40,368 nt of DNA, taken from positions 1-40,368 of the forward strand of contig PBLJ01000087.1 in assembly GCA_002721705.1 (NCBI GenBank), written 5' to 3'. This stretch comes from Opitutia bacterium. Its GTDB lineage: Bacteria; Verrucomicrobiota; Verrucomicrobiia; Opitutales; Seribacteraceae. The position numbers and the translations under genes are program-made. Each line of letters starts with the position of its first letter. Positions within the stretch are counted from its first letter, which is position 1. Shown here piece after piece: positions 7,113 to 15,462 of the stretch. The notes under the pieces were generated by a model. That model ran no database searches and was not told the DNA's origin. It saw only the letters and a list, made by a program, of their open reading frames with translations.

Positions 7113-9536
7113 TTATTGTATGAAAAGAAATTCGTGCGCGTTCATTAGCGACCAGACGATATCGGGAATGGCCTCCTCGGATCCAAACTCCTTGAGAGCT
7201 CGACCGGCGTTTCTATCTTCGATCGAGGTTGGGAAGCGGTTCAGAATGGAGAGGAAGGCGGCATCGATTTTGTCGGCCTCCTTGGTTTCCTTGGCAATGT
7301 TGTTCATTAGGACTGATTTGGTGTTCTTGAGCAACTTGTCCTCCACGTAGCCATTCAAGAGGGTCAGTACCTGGGTGACTGAAGCATCGGCGTTGGAGTT
7401 TTGGATTTGTTCACGGTCGGAGCCACCGAATTGTCTAATGACGTGTCCGCCTGGAGCGGGGGATTGCAATTCGGATGAACGCGTTTCCCAGTGGTTTACT
7501 TTGGGCTTAGCGTCCATCGCGTTGGCCATGGCTTGTCCCTTTGGCTTTTCTTCGATCTGAAAGCGGAGGAATTTTCGTTTACAAGCTCCACCGCAGAAAG
7601 CGATCAGTTTACCTTTGTTTTCGAGAACTTGACTGCGATTGATCTTTTTACCGGTGAACGGACACGTTTCATTGGAGATTTCCTTGCCGGCGAACCGCCC
7701 CTTGGCGCTTTTCCCGTCATCCACTTTTTTCTTGGCTTCCTGCTTGGTCATGAACTTGTTTTGGCAACCCCCGCAACAGAAGCCGATGGCCTTGCCTTCC
7801 ACCATGGCGATTTGCCCGGGCTTGACCGGCTTGTCGGTGATGGGACATTTCCTGTTTGTCGCCTTGGTTCCGGCCGGAACGTCGCCACCCATCATTTTCT
7901 TCTTTCTTTCTCGCGCCTTGCTGCTTTCCTCAGCCAAGGTCTTGGCTTCCTTGAATAGCTGATCGGCGGTCATTACCTTGTATTTGTCGTAGAGATCGTA
8001 CTGCTTGATGTTCGCGTCCGGTTTGCGGTTGTCGACGTCGGTATGAGTGAGGACTAGCAGGGAGTCCCAAATTTGTTCTCCTGACATGCGACGCAAAGTG
8101 GGTCCTGGATAGAGATAGGGATCCTTGCTTCCGGGATCGAACTCGAGTTTGGATGCGCGACGTTGAAAGGTTCTCGTATTGTAAACTACTCGTTGGAATT
8201 CTCGGAGGTCGTAGGACAAACCCTTCATGAGGTTTTCGAGATAGGTCATCAAGATGGGATTGGTCGCCTGCGTCTTGTCGGTCATGGTGTCTACTGGCTC
8301 GATCAGCCCGATGCCCATGGCTTTTTTCCACATCCGATTGGCAATCACCGTGGTAAAGCGTGGGTTTTCCTCGGAGGTCAGCCAATTAGCGTATGCCTTG
8401 CGTGAGTTTATTTCCTCCAACTTGAAATCCAGTTCGACTTGAGGGCCGAACAACGTACGAGCCATGACTTCTTCCTTCGGTTTGCCATCGTCATACTGGT
8501 AGTCGTCCGGTAAATTGATCTTTCCGGCTCCGCCATGATCCAAGGCGTGCCCAATAATATCGCCTATGGTGCGGGCTGCCCGCCTTAAGTCGACGTCATC
8601 GGGATTCCGGTTCCTTATCATGTCGCTTAGCCCCTTGGAGGCTTCCATGGTGGCTTCGTTTCTCAGGTTTCCCACGCCATGCGTGAAGGCGGCCATCTGG
8701 TAGAAATCCTTCTGGGTCCATTTGTCGAAAGGGTGGTTGTGGCACTGGGCGCACTCGAGACTGGTACCGAGAAAGATGCGTACGGTGTTCGCCATGTTGT
8801 CCAAGGGCATGCCTCGATCCCTGAAGTAATACCCGACGGGCCCATTGCCCTTTTCAAAAACCGGACCCGTGGAGGACACCAGTTCTCTGACGAATTTATC
8901 ATAAGCGAGGTTTTGTCGAATGGCTTTCTTTATCCAGTCGACGTAGGGTACTCCACCTGAACGCACGCCGTCCAAGTTGGATTTAGCCCGCAGGATATCG
9001 GCCCAATAGTGGAATTCGGAGCTGACGTGACCTTCCGAGTTGAGCAGTTTGTCGATTAATTCCTGTTTCTTTGTTGTCTTTCGACCACCGCGAATGAATT
9101 CCTCCGATTCCGTCATGGTGGGAATTCTTCCTGCAATCAGGAGGTAAGCTCTGCGGAGGAACGTTTCGTCGCTTGCCATTAGGTTGGGTGTTTTCCCATT
9201 GGCGGCGAGTTTCTCTTCCACGACTCTATCGATTTCCGCGGCGAATCTCTTGACGTCTGTCACGGAAAGAGGGCGGCTTAAGGTCGGAACGTTGGCGATG
9301 GCTTTCTCGAAGTTTTGGCGTACGTACGTTTGGTCTGCCGGGGAAAGGATCTCCAGTTTGAATCGAAACAGTTTCCCGTCGGATCGTTTGAAAGTAATGT
9401 ACTCTCCTTCGAATTTGATGATTTCTCCCTCGATCTTCGAACCGTTTGCGGAGGTGAATTCGCGGGCTTGCACTCCAACGGTCAACAAGCCAAGGAGGCT
9501 GAATGAAAGAGCAAATTTAGCTAGCAAGTTTTTCAT
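7113..9536 (-). CDS. SHD1 - DUF1549 - DUF1553 protein with inserted TRASH-like pair
   Basis: 807 residues. Signal peptide (1-24); SHD1 domain (about 25-76); DUF1549 (about 95-300) with a CxxCH heme site at C262-A-Q-C-H266; DUF1553 starting near 375 (A-Y-A-N-W-L-T, N-R-M-W-K) and finishing at the C-terminus (L-N-G-Y, F-L-S-I-L-N-R-F-P-T, W-S-L-M-N-A-H-E-F-L-F-I-Q). Between about 525 and 700 sits an extra lysine-rich stretch with two Cys4 knuckles, C564-P-I-T ... F-C-C-G-G-C591 and C625-P-F-T ... F-C-G-G-A-C652, each followed by K-F. These resemble TRASH/YHS metal-binding domains. Unlike the other DUF1549 protein here, there is no N-terminal PSCyt1 domain; that is encoded separately downstream. 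First gene of the run to 1426. Confidence 0.9.
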   Translation of the reverse strand: MKNLLAKFALSFSLLGLLTVGVQAREFTSANGSKIEGEIIKFEGEYITFKRSDGKLFRFKLEILSPADQTYVRQNFEKAIANVPTLSRPLSVTDVKRFAAEIDRVVEEKLAANGKTPNLMASDETFLRRAYLLIAGRIPTMTESEEFIRGGRKTTKKQELIDKLLNSEGHVSSEFHYWADILRAKSNLDGVRSGGVPYVDWIKKAIRQNLAYDKFVRELVSSTGPVFEKGNGPVGYYFRDRGMPLDNMANTVRIFLGTSLECAQCHNHPFDKWTQKDFYQMAAFTHGVGNLRNEATMEASKGLSDMIRNRNPDDVDLRRAARTIGDIIGHALDHGGAGKINLPDDYQYDDGKPKEEVMARTLFGPQVELDFKLEEINSRKAYANWLTSEENPRFTTVIANRMWKKAMGIGLIEPVDTMTDKTQATNPILMTYLENLMKGLSYDLREFQRVVYNTRTFQRRASKLEFDPGSKDPYLYPGPTLRRMSGEQIWDSLLVLTHTDVDNRKPDANIKQYDLYDKYKVMTADQLFKEAKTLAEESSKARERKKKMMGGDVPAGTKATNRKCPITDKPVKPGQIAMVEGKAIGFCCGGCQNKFMTKQEAKKKVDDGKSAKGRFAGKEISNETCPFTGKKINRSQVLENKGKLIAFCGGACKRKFLRFQIEEKPKGQAMANAMDAKPKVNHWETRSSELQSPAPGGHVIRQFGGSDREQIQNSNADASVTQVLTLLNGYVEDKLLKNTKSVLMNNIAKETKEADKIDAAFLSILNRFPTSIEDRNAGRALKEFGSEEAIPDIVWSLMNAHEFLFIQ

Positions 9537-9736
9537 GCCTGTTTGTTTTCTTGGTTATAGGACGAACTTACGGAATTAATCGCCTTATTAGAAACTGAAG
9601 AATTTTATTTTTAGTTTCAACCCTTTTAAATACTCTCGTGTGCGAGCCATCGCTAATGAGCAAGTGATCGAGACGCCCACAATACACCATTGGTATGGCA
9701 GAGGTTGCGTTCCCTCAATCCCATTTTGAATTGAAG

Positions 9737-9771
9737 AAGGCGTTTCTTAGGGTGCATGAACGCCTTTTTTT
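9737..9771. terminator. stem-loop with T-tract downstream of the oxidase operon
   Basis: An 8-bp perfect stem (AAGGCGTT at 9737-9744 and AACGCCTT at 9759-9766) with a 14-base loop. On the + strand it runs straight into seven T residues (9765-9771), a classic intrinsic terminator orientation, but no + strand gene lies upstream. On the minus strand it sits 18 bases after the TonB receptor stop, where a terminator of the oxidase operon is expected, but is followed only by a mixed CTTCAATTC. It may work in both directions. The rest of the 252-base gap (9537-9788) holds no convincing gene. Confidence 0.6.
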
Positions 9772-9788
9772 AACGTGCATCTCCTTTT

Positions 9789-11732
9789 CTAGAAGGACCA
9801 ATCAAATCCTAGCATGAAATTGCGGGGAACGCTCGTTGAAACCACGTCATCGGTAGATAATCCGGTCTGTATTTCCTCGTTGGTTAAGTTGTTCAAGGAA
9901 AATCGGATTCGAGCAGAGGCCGAGATTTTACGGATGAACGAGAGGTCGAGAACGAGGAAATCATCGTTCAAGCGACTATTTCGGGCATCGTCGTAGCGTT
10001 TGGACTCATTGCTAAGGTCAAGACGGACGCCGCCGATTGGTTGAGTCCAGGCGAGGGTTGCATTCATTCTGCTTCGTGGAACTTGGGCAAATCGGTTTCC
10101 AACGATGGCTGGGTTTTCCGGACAATCCCTCACCTCGGTGACTAGGTGCAATCCGCCCAAGGTCAGGCTCAAGTTTTCGCCTAGCTTTTGATCGATGATG
10201 ATCTCGATGCCTTTGGCGCGAGCTTTGTTCAAGTTGATGCGTTGAGCATCATTCGCATCGTTCGGATCGGAGACGTTGGCGACGGAGTTTCGGAGGTTGT
10301 CTTGAAACAGGGTGAAGGAAGTGGATAGGTTTTGGGATATTTGCCAATCGAAACCGATCTCGCATCCCGTAATGCGTTCGATGGTTAATTTCTCGTTGGC
10401 GTCTACGGAGAAGTTGCCGACTCGATAGGGGCGATAGAGTTCGTTTAAGGTCGGTTGACGGACATGGCTACGCAGCAAGCTATTGAAAGCAAGGGCTTTA
10501 GAGATTGATTTGGATAGTTTGAGAGAGCCGCCAAGCTCAAATTCCTTCTTCCTGGAAAAACGTTCATCGGTTGCCGTCCATCCTGATCGGATGCCTTGAG
10601 AGTCCTGAAAGAAATCAGCCTTGAATCGAGCGTCCACAAGCCAGTTTTTCTCCGAGAGCCATGAACTTTCCAGAGAGCTTCCAATTTGAGTTTGTCGGCC
10701 TCCTGCTTTGCGAAGGCTCTTGGTGAAATGATTTTCCTCATGGGTATGTCCATTCTTCTGGATCGCTGAAAGCCTGAACCCGAGTTCACGTTCCGCCAAT
10801 TCCCATGAATACTCATGGAGGAATCCAAGTGACTGGGAAGGGACGTGGTATTGATCAAGCGCGATTGATTCGGATGACCGGTCTGCGGATACTTTGGGAA
10901 ATACACTGGCGAAGTCACGCTCTTGTCCGAAGATGGCGGTTCGGGATTGCTCGTTTTCCAGGTCTAGAGACCAATCCCAGCCATTTCCTTGGTTTCGACC
11001 CAAAGGTGTGCCATTGCCTCTGCGTTCGTCGAATCCTGCCAAGCGGGCGCTGAAGAGGCCAATGGAAGATTGCCTGGAAACGACGACCCGAGCGGTCTTC
11101 ATTCGGCTCCATGCATCTTCGTCAATCGGACCTCTCTGGTTATCTCGAACCACCTTGTGTCCTGCAAAGTCCTCGACACGGAAACTGGTTCTGGTCGTCC
11201 AGCCTTCTGGGTTTTCCTTGTTGGCGAAGAAGGCATCAGTCGAGAAGCCATGAACGTCTCCGACTCCAAGTCGAAGTTCAGATATGGAATCCATGGTTGG
11301 GCGTCGACTGTGCAACGAGATGGCTTTTGCAGAAGAAGCAAACGAGGAGTGGTCACCGAATCGCGCGCTGTCCAATTCAACAAGCGAAAAGCGGTTCCAT
11401 CGCACCCAACCACCGAAGGGGTCATTTAGCGGAATGCCATCCCATAGAACGATGGATCTGGAGGCCGCGCTGGTTCCCGTTCCCCGCAGTGATACGCCTT
11501 GGGAGGTGGGATGAGCGACACTCGATGAAGAACGTCGATAGGTGTTGAAGGACGGGCTTTCCCTCAGTATCGCATCCAATTCTAACTTAGGTGATTCCTG
11601 AAGGCGTATTTTATCGAAAATCTTTGGTTCGGAATGAACTCTTACCTTTTCGGTCTGGAGTGGTTCCAGTACCTCTTCCTGTCCGATGGCGCAAGCAACG
11701 GAAATAGTGAGAAAAAAGGGGAAGCGAATCAC
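9789..11732 (-). CDS. TonB-dependent outer-membrane receptor
   Basis: 647 residues, GTG start. A signal peptide (F-P-F-F-L-T-I-S-V-A-C-A) is followed by a plug domain with a possible TonB-box region near residues 24-32, the plug hallmark S-x-G-V-S-L-R-G-T-G and the conserved L-W-D-G-I-P-L-N-D-P-F-G-G-W strand. The rest shows alternating strands of a 22-stranded barrel, ending in the aromatic F-M-L-G-F-D-W-S-F typical of barrel C-termini. Such receptors bring metal complexes, vitamins or glycans across the outer membrane using TonB energy. The ligand is not readable. Its place 75 bases after a small CxxC protein at the end of the cytochrome oxidase operon makes copper or another oxidase cofactor a reasonable guess, nothing more. 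No cobalamin riboswitch is present upstream. Confidence 0.88.
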   Translation of the reverse strand: MIRFPFFLTISVACAIGQEEVLEPLQTEKVRVHSEPKIFDKIRLQESPKLELDAILRESPSFNTYRRSSSSVAHPTSQGVSLRGTGTSAASRSIVLWDGIPLNDPFGGWVRWNRFSLVELDSARFGDHSSFASSAKAISLHSRRPTMDSISELRLGVGDVHGFSTDAFFANKENPEGWTTRTSFRVEDFAGHKVVRDNQRGPIDEDAWSRMKTARVVVSRQSSIGLFSARLAGFDERRGNGTPLGRNQGNGWDWSLDLENEQSRTAIFGQERDFASVFPKVSADRSSESIALDQYHVPSQSLGFLHEYSWELAERELGFRLSAIQKNGHTHEENHFTKSLRKAGGRQTQIGSSLESSWLSEKNWLVDARFKADFFQDSQGIRSGWTATDERFSRKKEFELGGSLKLSKSISKALAFNSLLRSHVRQPTLNELYRPYRVGNFSVDANEKLTIERITGCEIGFDWQISQNLSTSFTLFQDNLRNSVANVSDPNDANDAQRINLNKARAKGIEIIIDQKLGENLSLTLGGLHLVTEVRDCPENPAIVGNRFAQVPRSRMNATLAWTQPIGGVRLDLSNESKRYDDARNSRLNDDFLVLDLSFIRKISASARIRFSLNNLTNEEIQTGLSTDDVVSTSVPRNFMLGFDWSF

Positions 11733-11807
11733 TTTTCAGGGAGGGATTCTTTTACCGCGGGCTGTTTCAGGTTTTAGCTATCCTGCCCACGGCATGTAAA
11801 CTCGTTT

Positions 11808-12035
11808 TCAGAAACGACCCGTGTCTTCGTTCTCGGGATGGACGTATCGTCTTCTTACCATGAATCCGATGCCAACGATGATTGATATGGGAAGGGCGGA
11901 GAGGAAAACAGTCGTGCCAACGTAGGTGTTTCGCGTTTCCTCCTTGCCGGAGAAGCAAACCGCGCATGCCTCTACGCTCTCTGGTACAAGCAAGAGTGGC
12001 AGGAGAAACAAAATGCTGGTGAGAACAGGCTTCAT
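11808..12035 (-). CDS. small exported CxxC membrane protein in the cox operon
   Basis: 75 residues. A signal peptide (1-23) ends before A-C-A-V-C-F-S-G, a CxxC motif placed at the start of the mature protein, followed by a K-E-E-T-R-N-T-Y-V stretch and one transmembrane helix (about 41-60, T-T-V-F-L-S-A-L-P-I-S-I-I-V-G-I-G-F), then a short basic and acidic tail. It would sit in the inner membrane with its CxxC in the periplasm. I do not recognise a named family. The position, 11 bases after the second subunit III gene and before the TonB receptor, suggests a part in oxidase assembly or metal handling, which is inference. Confidence 0.75.
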   Translation of the reverse strand: MKPVLTSILFLLPLLLVPESVEACAVCFSGKEETRNTYVGTTVFLSALPISIIVGIGFMVRRRYVHPENEDTGRF

Positions 12036-12046
12036 TCAGATGATTT

Positions 12047-12640
12047 TCAGCTCAAGTATACAAAATAATACAAAATGGGCCAAACGCCAACTACCAAGTA
12101 CCAAAAGGCTTGGCCGGTCCAAAATTCACTGGGCGTAAGAACTGCTTGTTTCATCTTGCGATAAGCAAGGACCATGATGCTGATGGCCACTATGGCGTGA
12201 AGGGCGTGACCGCCTATTATGAGATAGAAAAAACTTCCGTATGGGCTGGAGGTCATGGTCAGACCGTAATGGATGAGTCCGATCCATTCGTAGCCTTGAA
12301 ACAAGACGAAGAAGGATCCCAGCAGGATGGCGATCAGGAACAATTGGCAGGCCTTGGCTTCTTGCTTGGGAATAAAGAAGGCGCGGTTGGCCATATAAGT
12401 AAATACTCCACTGGAGAGGAGGATGATGGTATTGAATGCGGTGGCGACTACGGGAAGCCTGGGTTGATCGATGGGAGGCCATTCCTCGGCGCTTGAGCGA
12501 GCTACCAAGTATGCGCTGATCAAGGCAGCGAACACCATGATCTCGGTGAGAATGAAGATCAACATTCCCAACAAGCCATTGGGCAGCGATTTGTCGGATG
12601 AACGACTCCTGGGAAGTGTTTTCGCTTCGGCCGTGCCCAT
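12047..12640 (-). CDS. cytochrome c oxidase subunit III-like protein (second copy)
   Basis: 197 residues with five transmembrane helices in the CtaE/CyoC pattern. The first helix carries L-I-F-I-L-T-E-I-M-V-F, matching the F-x-x-S-E-x-M-x-F signature of subunit III, and G-S-F-F-Y-L-I-I-G-G-H-A-L-H matches the central Y-x-x-T-G-x-H-x-x-H helix. The last helix reads A-F-W-Y-L-V-V-G-V-W and lacks the W-H-F-V-D-x-V-W found in the copy at 13054-13686. It is therefore a diverged paralog. It lies 24 bases after the subunit IV gene, inside the same operon, and may replace or accompany the other subunit III in the complex. Confidence 0.87.
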   Translation of the reverse strand: MGTAEAKTLPRSRSSDKSLPNGLLGMLIFILTEIMVFAALISAYLVARSSAEEWPPIDQPRLPVVATAFNTIILLSSGVFTYMANRAFFIPKQEAKACQLFLIAILLGSFFVLFQGYEWIGLIHYGLTMTSSPYGSFFYLIIGGHALHAIVAISIMVLAYRKMKQAVLTPSEFWTGQAFWYLVVGVWPILYYFVYLS

Positions 12641-12664
12641 CGTAGTGTTTCGACGAAAAGGGTT

Positions 12665-13033
12665 TTACTCCAGAGGTTTACTTGGAATGGCGCCAACTTT
12701 TCTTGAGTTTTGCCAATTGTCACCCTCGGTATTGAGGACGTCCGGCGATACGCCGGCGAGAAAAACAAGCATGCATAGCAAGCAAATGGCCATCAGGAAC
12801 CAAACGATCTTGTTCTCGACGTCCAAGTGCATAAACCAAGCGGCAACCATACCCGCCTTGATGAAAGCCACTACGAATGCGGTAATCAGGACCACCGTGA
12901 CGACGATGATTCTATTTTCAATGTTCTTGACCAGTTCAGGTCCGAAGATACTGACCACCAACAAGACGAGCAGAACGTAATAGATCTTTTTGTAATCCGG
13001 ATGGGCGTGTTCGTGATCTTCGTGATCTGACAT
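12665..13033 (-). CDS. cytochrome c oxidase subunit IV
   Basis: 122 residues when begun at the ATG at 13033, which opens with a His/Asp-rich M-S-D-H-E-D-H-E-H-A-H-P. A longer frame to 13099 overlaps the subunit III gene and would add an unlikely head. Three transmembrane helices follow; the middle one has F-I-K-A-G-M-V-A-A-W-F-M-H-L, the hallmark of the prokaryotic subunit IV (CoxF/CyoD-like) family. The tail after residue 95 is soluble. This small subunit sits beside subunits I and III in the inner membrane and aids assembly. It begins 20 bases after the first subunit III gene. Confidence 0.9.
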   Translation of the reverse strand: MSDHEDHEHAHPDYKKIYYVLLVLLVVSIFGPELVKNIENRIIVVTVVLITAFVVAFIKAGMVAAWFMHLDVENKIVWFLMAICLLCMLVFLAGVSPDVLNTEGDNWQNSRKVGAIPSKPLE

Positions 13034-13053
13034 GACTTGTGGCGATTTGAAAG

Positions 13054-13686
13054 TTAGAGGCCTGAGGCGATGTAGAACAAAGGAAAAAGGAAAATCCATA
13101 CCAAGTCCACAAAGTGCCAGTATATTCCGATATTCTCTACCCTATGCAGAAACTTTCCTTTTTTAGCGTCATGAGCTATGATGGCCATGATCACCATTCC
13201 GCCCAAGACATGAACGCCGTGAATGCCGGTGGCCGTGAAATAAAAGGCCCAGAACACGCTTGTGGTGATCGTGATCGACTCAATACCCTTTTCTTCGATA
13301 ATCTGCTGAGTGTAATACCATTCCGGAAAAATTTTTGAGGTATACTCGTAAAACTTCACGCACATGAAGATACCGCCACCCGCAATGGTCCACCAGATGT
13401 ACTTGTAGGCTTCTTGCAGCTTATTCTCTCCAGCGGCCTTGTGAGCAAGCACTACAAAATAGCTGGAGGTTAACAGAACGAAGGTATTGATCGATCCGCA
13501 CCAAATGTTTGTTTTACCAGCTTCTTTTGCCCACTCGTCTCCATGATGAAGGCGATACATCAGGAAAGCGGCTAGCAAACCGCCGAATATTACTATTTCC
13601 GACGCGACGATCCACCAAACGCCAAGCCTTCCGGTGGGCACACCGGTCAGGTTACGTGAGGTTGCAATGGGAATTTGGAAGGACAT
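13054..13686 (-). CDS. ctaE: cytochrome c oxidase subunit III
   Basis: 210 residues. Five helices of the heme-copper oxidase subunit III family: G-V-W-W-I-V-A-S-E-I-V-I-F-G-G in the first, T-N-I-W-C-G-S-I-N-T next, V-F-W-A-F-Y-F-T-A-T-G-I-H-G-V-H-V in the fourth and I-Y-W-H-F-V-D-L-V-W-I in the last. Subunit III does not carry metal but keeps proton uptake into subunit I stable. It is the five-helix short form. It follows subunit I by 29 bases and precedes subunit IV by 20 bases. A second, diverged copy lies further downstream in the operon. Confidence 0.94.
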   Translation of the reverse strand: MSFQIPIATSRNLTGVPTGRLGVWWIVASEIVIFGGLLAAFLMYRLHHGDEWAKEAGKTNIWCGSINTFVLLTSSYFVVLAHKAAGENKLQEAYKYIWWTIAGGGIFMCVKFYEYTSKIFPEWYYTQQIIEEKGIESITITTSVFWAFYFTATGIHGVHVLGGMVIMAIIAHDAKKGKFLHRVENIGIYWHFVDLVWIFLFPLFYIASGL

Positions 13687-13715
13687 TTCCGTTTGTTTGT
13701 AGAATGCTTATAAGG

Positions 13716-15431
13716 TTATTCCTTTTGATCCTGCGGCCAGTAATCTTCTTTGCGTCCGGGAACACTATATTCGTAAGGACCTCGATAAACTTCAGGAAGT
13801 TCCTTGAAATTGCCATGGCCCGGAGGCGATTCGGTCGTCCATTCCAAGGTGTTTGCCTTCCATGGGTTCTTGCCTGCTTTCTTCCCCTTGCGAAGACTCA
13901 GAATGATGTTCACGAAGAAGATGACTTGAGCCAAGAGCATGACGATCAAGGACACCGTGGCGAATATTCGGAGATTTTGGTATTCCGGCGTGGCGAGTTC
14001 GGAAAAATGCTGATGGTTGTATATTCTGCGGTGCTGACCGCCCATGCCCAAAATGAAGAGAGGGATGAATATGCAATTGAAGGGTATGATGGTTAGCCAA
14101 AAATGCACCTTCCCCCAGAACTCATTCAGCATGCACCCAGTCCATTTGGGGAACCAGAAGGTAATGCCTGCGTAAAAGCCAATGATGGCTATGGGAAAGA
14201 AAGTGTAGTGGAAGTGGGCTACCACGAAATAGGTGTCATGCATGTAGATGTCGGCTCCACTGGCGCCCAGGTGAATGCCAGTTACACCTCCAATGAGGAA
14301 TTCGACGACGAACGCAAGGGCCCAAAGCATCGGTGTCTTGAAACTGATGGAACCTCCATACAGGGTCGCTATGTAGAGAAAGCAAAGCTCGGCGATGGGA
14401 ATGGAAATCAACAAGGTGGTGACGGTGAATAAATGCACCATGCGTGGGTCTACGCCTGCAATGAATTGGTGATGCGCCCAGACGACGAAGCTGAGGATGC
14501 CGGTGGCGAACACGGTGTACAACGCCAGCTTGTAGCCGAAGAATTTCTTGCGGGCGAACGTTGGTATGATCTCACCGACGATCCCCAAGGCGGGAAGTAG
14601 CACGACGTATACCTCCGGATGGCCGAAGAACCAGAACAAGTGTTGCCATAAGATGGGGTCACCTCCCCTGAAGGGGTTGAAGAATGCGGTGCCCACCAAT
14701 TGGTCGAGCAAGAGCATGATTGCGCCTGCGATGAGCGGTCCAACTGAAATCATGAACAATATGCTGGCAATCACGATCATCCAGACTACCAACGGGATGT
14801 CGAACATACGCATGCCCTTGGCGCGTGCATTCATGGCAGTCGTGATGAAGTTGATGCCTCCCATTAGGAAAGCCACGAACTCCAAGGCCACTGCGAGTAT
14901 CCATAAAGTCGACCCCATCGGTGTGAGGCTGTACTCTGCATTGGCCGAAAGGGGAGGGTAAGCTGTCCATGCTCCGCCAAAACCACCACCGGGAACGAAG
15001 AATGAAATGACGAGCACGACGGCGCTTAGAAGAAAAACTTGGTAGGACAGTCGGTTGATCCTGGGGAAGACCATGTCGTCGCAACCGCACATGAGCGGTA
15101 TGAGGAAATTTCCGAATGCTGCGATCAGGATGGGCATGGCGACCCAGAAGATCATGATGGTACCATGGTTGGTTACCAAAGCATTGTATTCGAGCGAAGA
15201 CACCCTGCCAAAAAAGGGAACGGATTCGTCGGGAAAGGCTAGCTGCATGCGGAAAACATAGGACATGAACCCGCCGATCAGGGCCATGGCGACACCTGTC
15301 AGCATGTATTGCATGCCGATTACCTTATGATCCGTGGAGAAGACGTACTTGCTCCAGAAACTCTGGTCGTGGTGGTGATCATCGTGATGATCGCTGTGTG
15401 CTTCTTCCGTTTTTGTGGCTGTATCTGCCAT
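13716..15431 (-). CDS. ctaD: cytochrome c oxidase subunit I (aa3 type)
   Basis: 571 residues, twelve-helix catalytic subunit. Visible signature residues: the heme a ligand in V-T-N-H-G-T-I-M-I-F; the CuB and cross-linked His-Tyr pair in F-G-H-P-E-V-Y, whose Glu marks the A1 class with a D-channel; the CuB histidines in W-A-H-H-Q-F; and the heme a3/heme a pair in V-V-A-H-F-H-Y. The N-terminus is unusually rich in His and Asp (H-S-D-H-H-D-D-H-H-H-D), a possible cytoplasmic metal-holding tail. The enzyme reduces O2 to water in the inner membrane and pumps protons. The start has GGAG about 9 bases upstream and another AGGAG touching the ATG. Heme A synthesis genes are not in the window. Confidence 0.97.
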   Translation of the reverse strand: MADTATKTEEAHSDHHDDHHHDQSFWSKYVFSTDHKVIGMQYMLTGVAMALIGGFMSYVFRMQLAFPDESVPFFGRVSSLEYNALVTNHGTIMIFWVAMPILIAAFGNFLIPLMCGCDDMVFPRINRLSYQVFLLSAVVLVISFFVPGGGFGGAWTAYPPLSANAEYSLTPMGSTLWILAVALEFVAFLMGGINFITTAMNARAKGMRMFDIPLVVWMIVIASILFMISVGPLIAGAIMLLLDQLVGTAFFNPFRGGDPILWQHLFWFFGHPEVYVVLLPALGIVGEIIPTFARKKFFGYKLALYTVFATGILSFVVWAHHQFIAGVDPRMVHLFTVTTLLISIPIAELCFLYIATLYGGSISFKTPMLWALAFVVEFLIGGVTGIHLGASGADIYMHDTYFVVAHFHYTFFPIAIIGFYAGITFWFPKWTGCMLNEFWGKVHFWLTIIPFNCIFIPLFILGMGGQHRRIYNHQHFSELATPEYQNLRIFATVSLIVMLLAQVIFFVNIILSLRKGKKAGKNPWKANTLEWTTESPPGHGNFKELPEVYRGPYEYSVPGRKEDYWPQDQKE

Positions 15432-15462
15432 CTCCTAGTTCTCCATGTGCGGGATCAACAAA

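Noticed and set aside
11733-11807. Possible cobalamin riboswitch before the TonB receptor
   Set aside because: The gap is only 75 bases and none of the conserved riboswitch boxes was seen.
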